Shown in pieces: positions 22,586-34,852 of a stretch of 64,000 bases of DNA. Below the pieces are notes generated by a model. It did not search any database. It saw only the letters and a list, made by a program, of their open reading frames with translations, and had not been told where the DNA came from. The position numbers were made by a program, and so were the translations under genes. Numbering within the stretch: the stretch's first letter is position 1; each line of letters begins with the position of its first letter. The stretch is from Amphirosellinia nigrospora (taxonomy: Eukaryota; Ascomycota; Sordariomycetes; Xylariales; Xylariaceae), in NCBI GenBank assembly GCA_004123355.1, contig SCHM01000002.1:9893569-9957568 (forward strand). Direction: 5' to 3'.

Positions 22586-24110
22586 ATGACGACAATGGTA
22601 TGTTACCCCCTATCCTAGCCGCGTTTTTGTACCGTATTGAACTATCAATGTGAAATCTGGATATCGGTGCTCCCAAGTGTGCCCCTGTGTTCCATCTCCA
22701 GGACAAATGACCATGGAGTAAGTGAATTAAGTTGATAAACCATACTAACATATTTCGTCTAGGATCTCCGCGTCGGTAACAAGTACCGCATCGGTCGTAA
22801 GATCGGCTCCGGTTCTTTCGGTGACATCTACCTCGGAACCAATATAATTTCAGGTGAAGAGATTGCCATCAAATTGGAGTCTGTCAAGGCCAAGCACCCC
22901 AGCTTGAGTACGAAGCACGTGTCTACAAGTCGCTCGCTGGTGGTGTCGGCATTCCCTTCGTTCGATGGTTCGGCACCGAGTGTGACTACAATGCCATGGT
23001 TCTTGACCTGCTTGGACCCAGCTTGGAGGATCTTTTTAACTTCTGCAACCGCAAGTTCTCGTTGAAGACAGTACTTCTCCTGGCTGACCAGCTCATCTCC
23101 CGTATCGAGTACATCCACGCCAAGTCATTCATCCATCGTGATATCAAGCCCGACAACTTCCTCATGGGCATTGGCAAACGTGGTAACCAGGTCAATGTTA
23201 TCGATTTCGGCCTGGCTAAGAAGTACAGAGACCAAAGACTCACTTCCATATTCCTTACCGTGAGAACAAGAACTTGACTGGAACAGCTCGCTATGCTTCC
23301 ATCAACACACACTTGGGTGTTGGTAGGTTACTCCAATGTGCCTGGTTTTTATTTCTCAAAAGCTAATAATTCATAGAACAATCTCGTCGTGATGATATGG
23401 AGTCTCTCGGCTATGTCATGTTGTACTTCTGCCGCGGATCTCTTCCCTGGCAAGGTTTGAAGGCTGCCACCAAGAAGCAGAAGTACGATCGTATCATGGA
23501 GAAGAAGATGACCACTCCTACCGAGGTCCTCTGCAGAGGATTTCCTAATGAGTTCGCTATCTATCTCAACTACACCCGATCGCTCCGCTTCGACGACAAG
23601 CCTGACTATGCTACCTCCGCAAGATTTTCGCGATCTCTTCGTGCGTGAAGGCTTCCAGTAGATTATGTCTTTGATTGGACTGTCTATAAGTAGAAAAAAT
23701 GCACAGGCTATTGCACAGGCCGCTGGCCAGGGTGCTGAGGAGGAGATAAACGTGCTCGTACGAATGCCGCCACCGCTGGTGTGAATAACAGGCTAACGCT
23801 GTTAAAGCGAATGCAATTCCAACCACCGACGCAAGGTGATCGAACGAGGTCCTCCAGCGTTGACACTCCCGAAACCAACCGAGCCGTTGGGGGAAGCGAC
23901 AGGATGTGAGTGTCTCGCCAGCCCCGCCCAGTTTAAGCATTCCTAGTAAGGAATTAATTTTCTTCGAGTTTGGTGTGATTCATAACGCTGGCCGGAGGAA
24001 TTGCTGACATGATTGCTGACACTTCAGTCTACGGTAATAGGCTGCGATCAGCTTCCAAAGTTCAAGAACCGGTACCGGATATGCGTCTGGCTCTTTCCGT
24101 CCCTAAATGA
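22586..24110 (+). CDS. Casein kinase 1 (CK-1a/HRR25/hhp type), frame-disrupted
   Basis: Serine/threonine kinase of the CK1 delta/epsilon class, which in fungi acts in the circadian clock, DNA repair and vesicle traffic. Exons: 22586-22597 (MTTM only), 22763-23322, 23377-23905 and 24041-24110. Landmarks: [20 protein letters not shown] (P-loop), [15 protein letters not shown] (catalytic Lys), [12 protein letters not shown] (catalytic loop), [12 protein letters not shown] (DFG), [15 protein letters not shown] and [18 protein letters not shown]. The C-lobe ends in an Ala/Gln-rich tail, closing [20 protein letters not shown]. At least eight frame changes are needed. Clear ones are CACCCCAGC near 22902 (one C short), GACCAAAG near 23231, two around 23610-23632, and GAGGAGGAGATAAA near 23744. 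The protein is among the most conserved in fungi and essential or nearly so, so these are probably sequence errors. Confidence 0.95.
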
Positions 24111-26311
24111 TGATCGCTCCGTCGCGCTCATGTCATAATCCCGTAATGTGGTGGCAGTAATCGATTACATATGATAGCCCCACGAGAACACCCCTCCCCG
24201 TGGCCATCTTGCTGTTGTCCGTACGCATAGCACCACTATATCTACTTGTAGATCGTGGTCGCAGGTTGGACGATGCAAATCCACGCACTATCCCTTTTCA
24301 TAGTGTTCGGGTTGCTTTGGTTTCCGTTCTTCGACGACTCTCGGTTCACGACTCAATTCCATGGCTCGAATAGGGTAGTTGCTCACAGAGACATAATGCA
24401 CTATTGGCTCGCCCGGTTATGCATCATGTTTATTGAGCACACGACTCCTATTTGAACGGCACGTCCGGCACTCTGCAGCTTGTGGGGTGTCGTCACTCAT
24501 GGTCCAGTCCTGTTGAGGCGAACTTCCGTCGTGACGCGCTTGTTGACTAGCTGCGTCCTATACGGTAGTCGCTCAACCAGAGATCGAGCATATGGCTTTG
24601 TGTGAATTCATTCCATTCCGCCCCGTGCTCTTTCGATGCGATTTCATCAACTCCGATATGATCAGGCCAAGGTTTTCTTATCTCTATTGTAACTTTTCTT
24701 TCTTTTTCTTTCCTTTCTTTCCTATGCATGTTATCTTGAGATTGGCACGTCATTATTCTAGAGGAGATCGGTCTTAGTCCTAGAGCACCATTCTTTTCGG
24801 CGATTGGGCACGCCAGACAGTAGTCTACAATTCCATCGTATCACACGTCGAGAGACGGAAGCAATTATAACTCGCGACACAACGACGCCAAACGATGATG
24901 AGGGACAATCATCTTTCCAGCAACATCCCCGCTCTCGCTACCAGTCTAGGGACTGGTGGTGTGCGGCCTGGCCCTAGTATCCTAGTTATGCCAATCGGCT
25001 TTGAGGAAAGTGATAGATGGGTGGTGGACTTGGTTTCGTTGTGACTGGCAACCAAAGACGGCAGCTTGGAACTACTAATCTCTACTGCGGAGGCTAAGAG
25101 GTTTTTCGACGCGGTCCCAGGTACACGATAGACGCAAGAAGGCATCATCACAAGCTTGTCTTAAAGAGTAGGGGTAGTGCAAGGGCGGGGATCGGGTTGC
25201 AGGTCGAGCAGATGGGGTATAAGGGTTCATGGCTACACCAGTCTCCCTAGAATGACGGTATCGCAGGCAGACAATACACGCTAGGTAATATTATGAAATT
25301 GTTTTCATCTACGGTGCGACACTAAATCTTGATAAGTGACGTGACAAGTGACAAATTAATCGAGAGCATAAGATAGACAAGTCAGTAATTGGTCGGTGTA
25401 TGGATTCTCGTTCAGGTGCAAGTAAGCCCACGGCACTTGGCGTTACTCCCTTCTGTAGGGGCTATGGTGTGGTCACATGCTCCTCAAGTGCTGTTTTGCC
25501 TGTTGGCTGTGGCGACCCGTGATATATCCTAGTTTCGTATGACGCAGGGTTCCTCACATCCACCTGCCTATACTCTATACTCAAGGGGTGAATAATGATA
25601 AAACAAAAGACAAGAGCACCCCGCCACCAATAACCAAGTCCCTTGCGTTGCGACTACCACATAGTGTAGCTCCCTAGGTATCCAACCCAGGTCCGCCTCT
25701 CTCTCTCTCAAGCTCGACTTGTCATGTTTACACTAGCAGTACTTAGATATAGACAGAGATCTAAGCCAGAACCTTATCCCGCTACGAGTTACACAGCACG
25801 AGGCAGTGTCTATCGGGAACATGCCACTAACCTCAAGTGCTCCCTAGACCAGAGATCTAAACCCCACTATCTGCTGTTAGCGGTGTATTGCGCCCCCGGA
25901 CAGTACCCGGACACTGTGCGGAATGGTGAGCGGAAGTAAGGACAGCGCTATCAACATCGCCCTCGTACCACTATATAGGTAGCTCCTTACCTAATGTCGG
26001 GTAGATTGTTCTGCTTAAAAGCAGCTTGAAGTTCTCTCAAAATCACAACCACAGCGTAAACTCGTCTGACCAGCTACTTTGATTTTTTTTTCCAGTTCAC
26101 AAAGGGTCCTTCTTGGCTACTTACTGTGTTTCCGGCCGGCGCCACCCAAGCAAACATACACACAATAAAACTAACCCAGAATCTACCGTACAGAACCGGA
26201 ATAGCACGTTGTTCATCACCTTGCAGCCCTATCCAGCGCCTGCATATCAGTCGAAGTACCCCTCACTCATCATTTGGTCTACATAACGATATTAGCTGCA
26301 CCAGGTCAGAC
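24111..26311. other. Intergenic, no recognisable gene
   Basis: 2.2 kb. It contains a C/T-rich stretch at 24695-24725 and a CT-repeat at 25697-25710. Small ORFs here show no motif. The last 200 bp should be the promoter and leader of the phosphatase gene. Confidence 0.4.
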
Positions 26312-27885
26312 ATGAGTGCACCAGACGTTGCTGATACGGCGACGACGTCCCTGGACCTCTTTATCCTGACCTTCAATGCGGCAAGGAGCAGATCGACCCT
26401 ACATCTTCGCCACCCATCTTCGCAATGCCTTCTCCTCGAATACCACGGGCTTGCCAGAGCTTATTGTCCTGTAAGCTTGCGTACACTGCCGCATTAATCT
26501 GGGTTGATACTGATAGTAGTATTCCGTTCGCTTAGCTGCCTGCAGGAGATGGCACCTCTCGCACAGAGCTTCATAGGTTCTTATATGATCGACCCATTCT
26601 TCCAAAGCTACGCTTCTGCCGTGCACAATGCCGCCAGCAGTCACGTAGCTCAAAGCCAAGAAGAAGCACGCCAAGATGGGTATCAAGACGAGCCTAGAGA
26701 TTCCCATACACACTTGTGACTACTCGTCACGTTGGCATGACGGGCATTATGCTTTTTGCTTTAGACCCCGAAGCTCTGCAAGACTTGAGGTCCGCCGAGG
26801 TCAGTTTCGGGGCGGGCGATATGGCTAATAAAGGGGCCGTAGGGCTCCGCATGCTCTTTTCCAAGCCGGATGCGTCAGGTCGAAAGAGACAAACTGAACT
26901 TACATTTGTGGGCACCCACCTGGCTCCTCATGAGTGGAATCTGGAGAAAAGAAATAGAAATTGGGGGACCCTCGTGTCTGGCTTGCGTGAGTTTCCCACT
27001 GGCCCGACCCTAGTACCACCTGCTTACCCCAATGGTTGTAGTCTTTGAAGATCCCCAGGCGCATCGCGGTACTGAGTCTACACATCCTACCCCTAGTGCA
27101 TCTGCTAGTGATAGCGACAATGAGCAAGAGTCTCTCCTTTCTCATAGCTCGAACGAGAGAGAAGTGCATGAAATCACCATCTACAACCTGGATCCCATCT
27201 ATTTGTTGCTGGCGATCTGAACTACCGAATATCCAAAACGCCACCAACCGACAAGTCCGTTTTCCCTGATATAGACCCGGATAGCCCAACTACTATAGAC
27301 GATTTCTTTCTTTAGATCAGTTGACATTGGAGAAAGCGGCAGGCCGGACCCTACACGGACTAAGTGAACACTCCATTTGCTTCCCACCAACATATAAACT
27401 TAAAATACAGAACAAGAAGGCGAACCAAAAAGATATCGAACCCGAGCGAAATGGGGTCTGCAGCCCGCGATCAGGTAAGTTGGAAGTGGGCTTCGCAAGG
27501 TGGCCGGGCTGGTGCGATCGTGTGCTCTATCTCGACATCCCCCGCTGGGTTACCCATCATCTGCAAAGATAGAAGTCAATATGGATGTCATATCCTACAA
27601 CGCACTGCCACCAGTTCGGACCAGTGATCATAGGGCTGTTTTTCTCCGCCTCTTGGTTCCCGTTCTCGAGCCTTCAATCTTGGCCCCCCTCAAGATGTTC
27701 CTGTCTCAAATAGCAACGACCTCGCGTCAAGCTACCGTACCCTGTTGATTTCGACTCCTGGATTGGCCGTGCTCGAACCAAGAAGGGAACCTATCATTGG
27801 CTGGTCGATGGTCATTTCGCAATCAAAGCAGGGAGTCGCTGTCTTGGTGGCCCTTTCCTTGTTGGCTTGGAGCTTGGTGGCTTAG
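26312..27885 (+). CDS. INP54-like inositol-polyphosphate 5-phosphatase, tail-anchored, frame-disrupted
   Basis: Endonuclease/exonuclease/phosphatase-fold enzyme that removes the 5-phosphate of phosphoinositides. Starts MSAPDVADTATTSLDLFILT. Intron 1 is 26471-26535; a second intron begins near 26986 (GTGAGT) and ends at 27042. Catalytic blocks follow in family order: LQEMAPLAQSF (metal-binding Glu), VGMTGIMLFA, GAGDMANKGAVGLRM, FVGTHLAPHEWNLEKRN, GDLNYRIS, FPPTYKLKIQNKKANQKD, WCDRVLYLDIP and TSDHRAVFLRL. The C-terminus (ISQSKQGVAVLVALSLLAWS) is hydrophobic and ends at TAG 27885, suggesting tail anchoring in the ER as in yeast Inp54. At least seven single-base frame changes are needed, for example near 26377, 26717, 27203, 27288 and 27497. 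All catalytic motifs survive, so sequence error is likelier than decay. Confidence 0.85.
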
Positions 27886-28992
27886 GTCGATGTAGGCCTC
27901 GACTTTTGCGCGCTTTCGACGCTGGATGGCCCCTCTTCCTGGCACCCCTCGCCGGCCGAAGTTTCTAAGGCAATTCCTAACGATGGCGTCGCGATACCCC
28001 CTAAAGGCAACTGATAGTGTTGAGATTGAGTTGATTCTCATTAGTCACGAATTACTATCTTGTTTCACTACTTATCCTCAAGCCTCCCCTAGGGGTTGAA
28101 CGCTATATAAAGCTCCGCTCAAATCACTTTATTTGACGCCTATTAAGCTCATAGTATAATTGTGGGGTCTGTTTTGTTTCTTGGTCTCCCGAAACGCAGG
28201 ACTCATTCTGTAGCGATATGGTCTGGTGGCTGGCAAATCTCTTACCATTGGGTTTTGGAGTTGTATTCTAGAACGAGCGCAGCAGGCGTTCGGATGGTTT
28301 GGCATGCCGAATATTTTTACCCCTACATAGACATTGGGGTACAACAGGTTTTTAGGAACGGGGCATTGGTGTCTATTACTGATGTACATTTAGTTTTCTC
28401 CATTGGTTAGAACTACAGAAAACGAATAAAGAATGTCATCTTAAATTCCGGATACGGCATGCGGCTCTAGACAGACGTATTTATTAGCTCCGGGGTTGCC
28501 TTTGTTTCCATTGTTGTATGGTCATCCCTGGCTCAAATACCAGTGCTGTATACAAGCAACTTGTGCGACTCCTATATATGGTCTTAACAACATCTTGCCA
28601 ATTTTTCCGCACTCGGTGTGAGGGTGCATATGGCCGAGCACCCGGTAGCTCAGAGCTACGTGGAACGCTCTCGCCATGATCGACGAATCGAGCTGGCCAG
28701 ATTGGCGCAAGAACGCCACACGGACATGTCGGTCGTGATGGGGCTTTCATGGAGGGTCAACGACACCAGGCTCATGTCGACTACGCCGGCGGATCGACAC
28801 GGGCACGACACCCCGGGTTTAGTGGCCTCGTTGGAAACTTGGCGTTGGCTTCGGTACGGAGCGGTACCTTCTTGCCCTGGCGGGCTAGGACCGGGCGCAT
28901 GGGTCCTGGATCACCCAAGGTTTCCGGATCAGGGCATGTCCGAGTTTGAAGGATGCGCTCGTCCGGGCTGCCGGTGAATTTTCAGAGCCGGC
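27886..28992. other. Intergenic; GC-rich toward the right end
   Basis: The left part is AT-rich. From about 28600 the sequence becomes clearly GC-rich and carries overlapping ORFs on both strands (for example 28618-28977 plus) without a motif. The GC-rich part may be the promoter or a divergent N-terminus of the APH-like gene. Confidence 0.35.
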
Positions 28993-30166
28993 ATGTCCCC
29001 GGGGAGACGGGAGACGGGACAGACGTGTCAGCCGATCACGAGCACCGAGCGCGGATTTCGCGTTGTTGCCCGTGTCGATACCGTGGCGCTGGCGCATCTA
29101 GCGCGAGCTCTCCTCGAGGAACGCCGTCGTCGGCATCCGTCGTCGCCTACGTCGGCGCTCCCCCGCAGACCCCGTCCTCTGCCGCGGATCGGAAAGCCGT
29201 TCTTCGGCGGCGGCCACGTCTTTTACATGTTCGGTTCCCTGCGACCACGAGTGCGGCGTCGAGTGGATCGTGAAAATACCCCTCTTTCGAGCGCGGCGGA
29301 TGTCGGGAGACGCTCCGCGCCGAGGCCTCCTGCTGCATAAGCTGCGCACGGAGACGCGCTCCCGGTCCCCGAGGTCATCGACGCTGACTGTAACGCCGAT
29401 AACGAGGTCGGTTGTCCGTGGCTACTTATGGAGTTGTTCGGGGGAGGAGGCTCGAGATGTCTGGTTTGGCCCGATGATGAGGGCAGGGCTGAGGAGACGA
29501 GGGAGGTGATACTGAGAAATCTTGCGCACGCCATGTTCCAGCTAAGTGCGTACGAGTTTGAAAAAGGCGGCGCGCTGGTTTTGATCAGAAGGATGGCGAA
29601 CTCGTCGGCACCGGGCCGCTGCGAATGCTTGATGTTCAGGCCATGGTTGAGCGCTGGTTCGTGGACGAGGACTGTGAGCGGACCCCTATCTATCGCTGCG
29701 CGGACCGTGGAGATGAATCGACATGTATACGGCCTTGCTCGATGCTATCCACCGGGACTGTGGCCGAAAAAGGTGTCGATGAGCTTTTGCGTTACTACTG
29801 TTTCATGTCCGCGAGCCTGCCGCGCATCGGAGCCATCGCCGTCTCGTACCCCGCCGAAGGGTAGGAAAAAGCGATGGGACGAAGAGATTCGTCTCGCGCA
29901 CCCAGATCTCAGCATGCGGAACGTCATCGTCGCCAAGACGGCACGACGATCAAGGCATCCTAGGCTGGATGGCGCCGGGCGGCGCCGCGGAGTCTGGGAA
30001 CGAGCCTTCCGCGATGGCTCGTCCGCGACTTCAACCCGTTCATCTACAGATGCAGCCCCCGCGGATTTCTGGCGCCCTGGCCATGCCCAGCCTGAGTGTA
30101 ACCGCTTCGAGGCCGCCTTGGGCACTCAGGGAGCTGAGGGTTTTATGCTCGTGTGATGGGAGTTGA
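28993..30166 (+). CDS. Aminoglycoside-phosphotransferase (APH) family kinase-like protein, frame-disrupted
   Basis: APH-fold small-molecule kinase-like protein, a large and mostly uncharacterised family in filamentous fungi. Blocks in order, on changing frames: RIGKPFFGGGHVFYMFG (N-lobe), ECGVEWIVKIP (likely ATP-binding Lys), VPVPEVIDADCNADNEVG, PWLLMELFGG, LRNLAHAMFQLSAYEFEK, MLDVQAMVERWFVDEDC, HPDLSMRNVIVA (catalytic loop HxDxxxxN) and RWLVRDFNPFIYRC, then ADFWRPGHAQPECNRFE. The usual metal-binding IDW motif reads ILGW, Asp to Gly, near 29960. The start is uncertain: 28993 gives an ATG upstream of a continuous reading into the N-lobe. The stop is 30156 or 30166 depending on frame. Many one-base frame changes are needed. 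The locus is much GC-richer than its flanks. It may be an expressed gene with sequence errors or a decaying copy. Confidence 0.65.
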
Positions 30167-31728
30167 AGATGCGGAAGGAAAGGAGGGGGAACAGATATAC
30201 GGAAACAAGGGAGACGATTGATGATGTCGGAGATGGGAATGGATGTTGATGTCACGAAACAGTCTCTCCTCGCGCTTACCCTGGACCGGCGATTCGGATC
30301 CCAGTGTAGGACCGCGTCGCTCGCGTGTGTTGGAGAAATGCCTCGGTCCTTTGAGGTGCTGGACTTCGACTTCTTTGTGAATACGCTGGCAAAGGATATA
30401 AAATTGATGCGGTGAATTTGAGACATCTTGCTAATAACTTGAGGAGTTGATATAGGGGTTGTGAAAGTGCTGTTGTATGGTAGAGACAGGAAGTGAAACG
30501 ATGTATATGAGCTTTCTCTAATATGCAGAGAGTGTAAATCCGGAATGCCAAAACTCTCCCTCCTGCTACTTTCTACGCTGGATTCACAAGAGTGAACCAA
30601 GCTCGTCTTCCCATTCATATCCAAGTCTGACTTTCGATAAACTAGGTGCTCGTACACACTCAGAGATCTGCGAAACCCAACTTCAACAATTGCTCACTAC
30701 GTCGTCATCTTCTTCGTCAACCATAGAAGACTCGATTGTGACTATTCAGGATCTTCTATGCCTACCTCGTTTCCCACATTTTATGTGTCCATTATAGCCA
30801 CTGCCTTATCCACGGCCCCCGTCTATCCTTCAATAGTAGCCTGTCTAATTCTAGTCATCCTATGCCGTTCACGCCGTCTCGGCCAAGTAAACCCTACCTT
30901 GACACCAGGCAATCAATTCGGCAAACAGCACCGTTGGAGACCCCACGACCAGGCAGTGCGGGATGCTGCGATAACGTGCGGAATAGGCGCAGATACCTCA
31001 ATATAGAAGCTTGCAAGGTATCCCCTTGTTTACCCACAAACACTGCATAGGACGTACCATATGACGTGCAGGCATGCGAGTATAGGGCGCAACGACTACA
31101 ACCGATGTCTATGGCCTCTGGGAAAGGTGTAGGAATAGGATCGAGATACCGTGACATCAACCGTCGATATCTCTCTCTATCAATGCTGATGCAATTATTA
31201 TAAAACTTTCGACTCCAAGTTAGCCTTACCATCACAGAGTGAAACCGCATCACTGGAACGTTGCTCGTGGCCAATTGGTTAGATATACAGATCGTCAGTA
31301 CTCATAATCAAGCCATTGGCTCATGCTGGAAATCTATATGGCCAGCCACTGCAGACGACGCTACATTATATAACTATACGAGGGAATAGACTTCAACTCG
31401 TGAGGCTTGAAAGTAGGCGATGCAGATGTAGAAAGAAACACCACCTCAGAATTTTGAGACCAATGGAAAAAAGTGTGCGGTGACATTCCACGTAACTCAG
31501 CCTTTGTCAAACAGCTGGATATACATGGGTAGCTGAATTCTCTAATCTATGAATAGTATTAATTGCCATATAGCACGATTGCTTGATGATCATGAGGCGA
31601 TTTCACCGACTTGATCCTTATATAGCCCCTGATCCCAACCTCAAACAGTAGTATGATCCAGCCTCCTGATCATTGTTAAACACAAACCATCCATCGTTCA
31701 AAGCCATACTATTTATCACCAAGCCAAT
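30167..31728. other. Intergenic, no recognisable gene
   Basis: 1.6 kb, AT-rich again after the GC-rich APH locus. ORFs at 30276-30551 and 30894-31274 (minus) show no motif. The last 100 bp are the promoter of the membrane-protein gene. Confidence 0.4.
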
Positions 31729-33985
31729 ATGGATGATAGAGTTTACCTTGCCTCTGGACTAATTGGTCTCGTAACGCTGTACTTGTAAACGCTCACGACC
31801 ACCAAAGGACTGGCAACTTGATCATTGCCTTCACAGCCGTATTTATTGGATTCATTGCTACTCGGTTTTGGAAAATCACTGTATTCTTCACCGATATACT
31901 CAACAGCATCACAAGATGCCATCCACCACCAACGCCAAGTCATTCTCCGCAACTCAGCCACAGCAGAGTCTAGTTTATTAGCAGCCTTCCAGCTGGTTTG
32001 GGCCTGGAGACGATCTCATCCTCGCCCTAAACCTCCTTTCACTCCTGCCCGTCATTATGCTTGCTAGCTTCTATCTAGTCTCCTTTTCGATTGCTGGGGT
32101 ATTCTTCTAATATTTCCACCGCAGTCGGCGACGAGGTCCTCTTGAAAGGCGATCACTGGACAAATAACGCAACCTCAACTACAACGAAGGGTCGGACTTA
32201 TATACCAATAATGCAGAGGATCTAAATAATGCCGCAAACTACGCCAACAATGTTACATCCTAGTGAAGGACTTACCATGGAATGTAACAAATTCATAACT
32301 AGCCGACTACCAACCGCGGTCATAAATCAAAATGCGAGCTGCCCTTTTGACAAACGCCTTGTCGGAGCCGCTTTTCGAACGTCCTACTCGATACCGGGCA
32401 TCTGGATAGCAATGATCACCTTGGTCTAAACGCGCCTCAAGACAGCCGGTTCACTCTAGATATGTTCTAACATGCGCCCCGTTGGAAACTGAAGGTTACA
32501 CTAGCCGGGTCAATGAAGATGGTAAATGGTGGACAAGATATCATTACGGATCAGGGGAGATTGGAGACTCGGTCAATCACACCTACTTTGATTATGCCTA
32601 CGAAATCGAAGATTCCGAGACTCAGTACACTTTTGCACATTTGGCTGCGTTCATAGGTCATAACTTTAGGCTAAGGCAAGTCTCTTCTTCTTGCACGCCT
32701 TGAACTCTATCTGACTGAAACAGCACCCTCCATAGCCAAACATTTCACGGGGCTCCGTTCGATTCCCATGTGGATTTTGTCCCAATTCCTGAGCTAATAC
32801 GACCGGACGGAGATTTGTCAATCATATTCCTCTCGGGGCAAGGAGTCATCTTCCCGGAGCCATTAGACGATCTGTGTACCAAGCAACCGCGTATGACAAA
32901 TTATATGAGCGATAATGCGGCTGGATCTTACCAAGCTTATCGACCCGGGAACCAGCTTCCCATGGGATGTGTTGAACAGTATCAGTGGTGCAACTCTGCC
33001 CGCGATCAAGAAGACCAAGGATGGACCGCTCGCCAGCACTCTCGATGCCGTATATGGTGTAGCATCAAAGTTCAATTTAACTGGTGCCGACATAGACCCA
33101 TAAGACCAATTCCCAGCTCCAAGCTACAAGCACGTCTGACGTGGAATAGCATGACGATTTTCTCATACCCTACCCAACTGAATAATCTATTAGGTCAACT
33201 GGGCGCGAAATCGCTTGCCTCTCAATCTCTCTGTTCAATGGCCTACAAAACCCCGTGCCAATCAACCAATGGCAACTTGACGTCCAACGTTGGTTTGAAA
33301 TAATACTTTCGACGTTCCAAGCCGCATTTGTCAACACCGTGTTAGGCCCGACCAACCCACAACTGAAGGTCTAAGAATGGTGCCTTTGAACTCGGCAGAG
33401 CAAGATTTGTGCAATAACCAGGTAAACCCATCAACCGGAACCCCCCTCTAATAATATTCCGACGACTAATATCTAGAGGGTTTCAGAAAATACGGAGCTC
33501 TACACATATATCGTTCAGCGTTTTCGGCTTATCTTCACTTTCGCTCTGGGCGGGTTCGTGATAGTGGTGTCTCTGGTCCTCGAGCCGGCGTTGTCCTTCT
33601 TCGACAGGCGTCGGAATCATACACAATACGCCTGTCTCGAATGGTCGGCGAACAGCAGTCTCCAACTCCATCGTCTAGCTCACGAGGAACTCGGATTGAA
33701 CAAGTGGTCGGACTGCACCAAGACGGTTCCGCTCACCAAAGCCGACGTACTCCTGCCTAGCCTAGATATCACTGATCTAACCCATCCATGCTAGCACGCC
33801 AATCAAACATTATTACCCCTAATGTACAGAAACAAGACCGGATATCGGAAAGTTGTGATAACGAGCAGGCGAGCCTTAATAACGCGAGTTCTGCTGAGGT
33901 CGTGGCTCATGATAAGATAATGGAAAAACCATCTCCTGTCGTGATGATGAGCCTCAAGGCCTCCGATGATCAAGCAGCTGTATGA
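31729..33985 (+). CDS. Conserved fungal membrane protein of unknown function, frame-disrupted
   Basis: Member of an unnamed family common in Fusarium-like and other ascomycetes. It begins MDDRVYLASGLIGLV. Blocks in family order, on shifting frames: AFTAVFIGFIATRFWKI, HHQRQVILRNSATAESSLLA, a hydrophobic span (LLPVIMLASFYLVSFSIAGV), ISTAVGDEVLLKGDH, CNKFITSRLPTAVINQNASC, SNDHLGLNAPQDSRFTL, EGYTSRVNEDGKWWTRYHYG, DFVPIPELIRPDGDLSIIFL, EPLDDLC, CVEQYQWCN, a membrane span near 33530-33570, QYACLEWSANSSLQLHRLAH, LGLNKWSDCTKTVPLTKADV and a polar tail ending at 33985. The layout suggests spans near both ends with a large Cys-containing extracellular region between. At least eight single-base frame changes are needed, one being CATCCATGC near 33788. 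There are probably one or two introns (for example near 32675-32725). No catalytic motif is seen. Confidence 0.7.
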
Positions 33986-34796
33986 GTAGCCAGTCGTTGG
34001 GCAAACTGCTGTCACACAGCCATGCCACGAACCACAGATTCTAGGTGAAAGTCTTGCTCCCGAGGTCAGACTTACATTTGGAAACCCAACTAAAAGGGCC
34101 TCGAGGAGTAGCTATAAATAAAGCAGCGGCGAAGTCATAATGTGGAACAACAGGGCGCCAGGAATCTTTCAAACTCCCAAAGAATTTATTATTAGCTAAA
34201 TACGACCCTCTCTACCTTTTTCTTATTCACTGTTTGGTTAGGGCTTATAGTTTATTATACGCTTTCTAAGGCATTCAAGGAGACCTTTTAGCTTTATTGG
34301 GAATATTTTCTGGGGAGTCGATCTTTGTGAGTTGCTCGAACGCAAATTTCTATATCGGTAGCTAATCAAGTCAAAGTGCTGTACCGGTGTGATTATACAT
34401 TTATAGGAAATCTCGTTGTCGATGTGTCAACCCTACCATACGTCTAAAACGTTTAATGCCGTGCATTTAATCATATCCAGGGGTGGTTTTAACTAACCCT
34501 ACACCATTTAATCTTCTAACTGCGAGCACAAGTCCTCTGTCCATAACGGTAGCCTCATGCTAAGCTTTGCTGCCTCCATCGGCCTCAAGCCTTTGGTCCA
34601 TCAACAGTGTTACCCTGTCTATGCATGATTTTCCCGTCGGCTTTGACTTCCCTCGAACTTGGAAGCTTTTTGGTTGCCTCCTCGCAGGCCTCCGAAAGCC
34701 TGACTCCTTGAGAGGGGTCGAGGCTATTTTAACCAATACAATTACGCCAATATATTATGTCGCAGCCCACGAAAATGCCTCGCCAGGAGTCTGTGT

Positions 34797-34852
34797 GGCT
34801 CCTGTGGCTAGATCCTGTGGCTAGGTTCTGAGGGTGGTCCTGAGGGTGGTCC
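34797..34852. repeat. Imperfect short tandem repeats
   Basis: Two copies of TCCTGTGGCTAG-like units are followed directly by two copies of CTGAGGGTGGTC. No gene context. Confidence 0.5.

Noticed and set aside
30040-30657. Minus-strand 205-aa ORF
   Set aside because: Overlaps the end of the APH-like gene in a shadow frame and has no motif.
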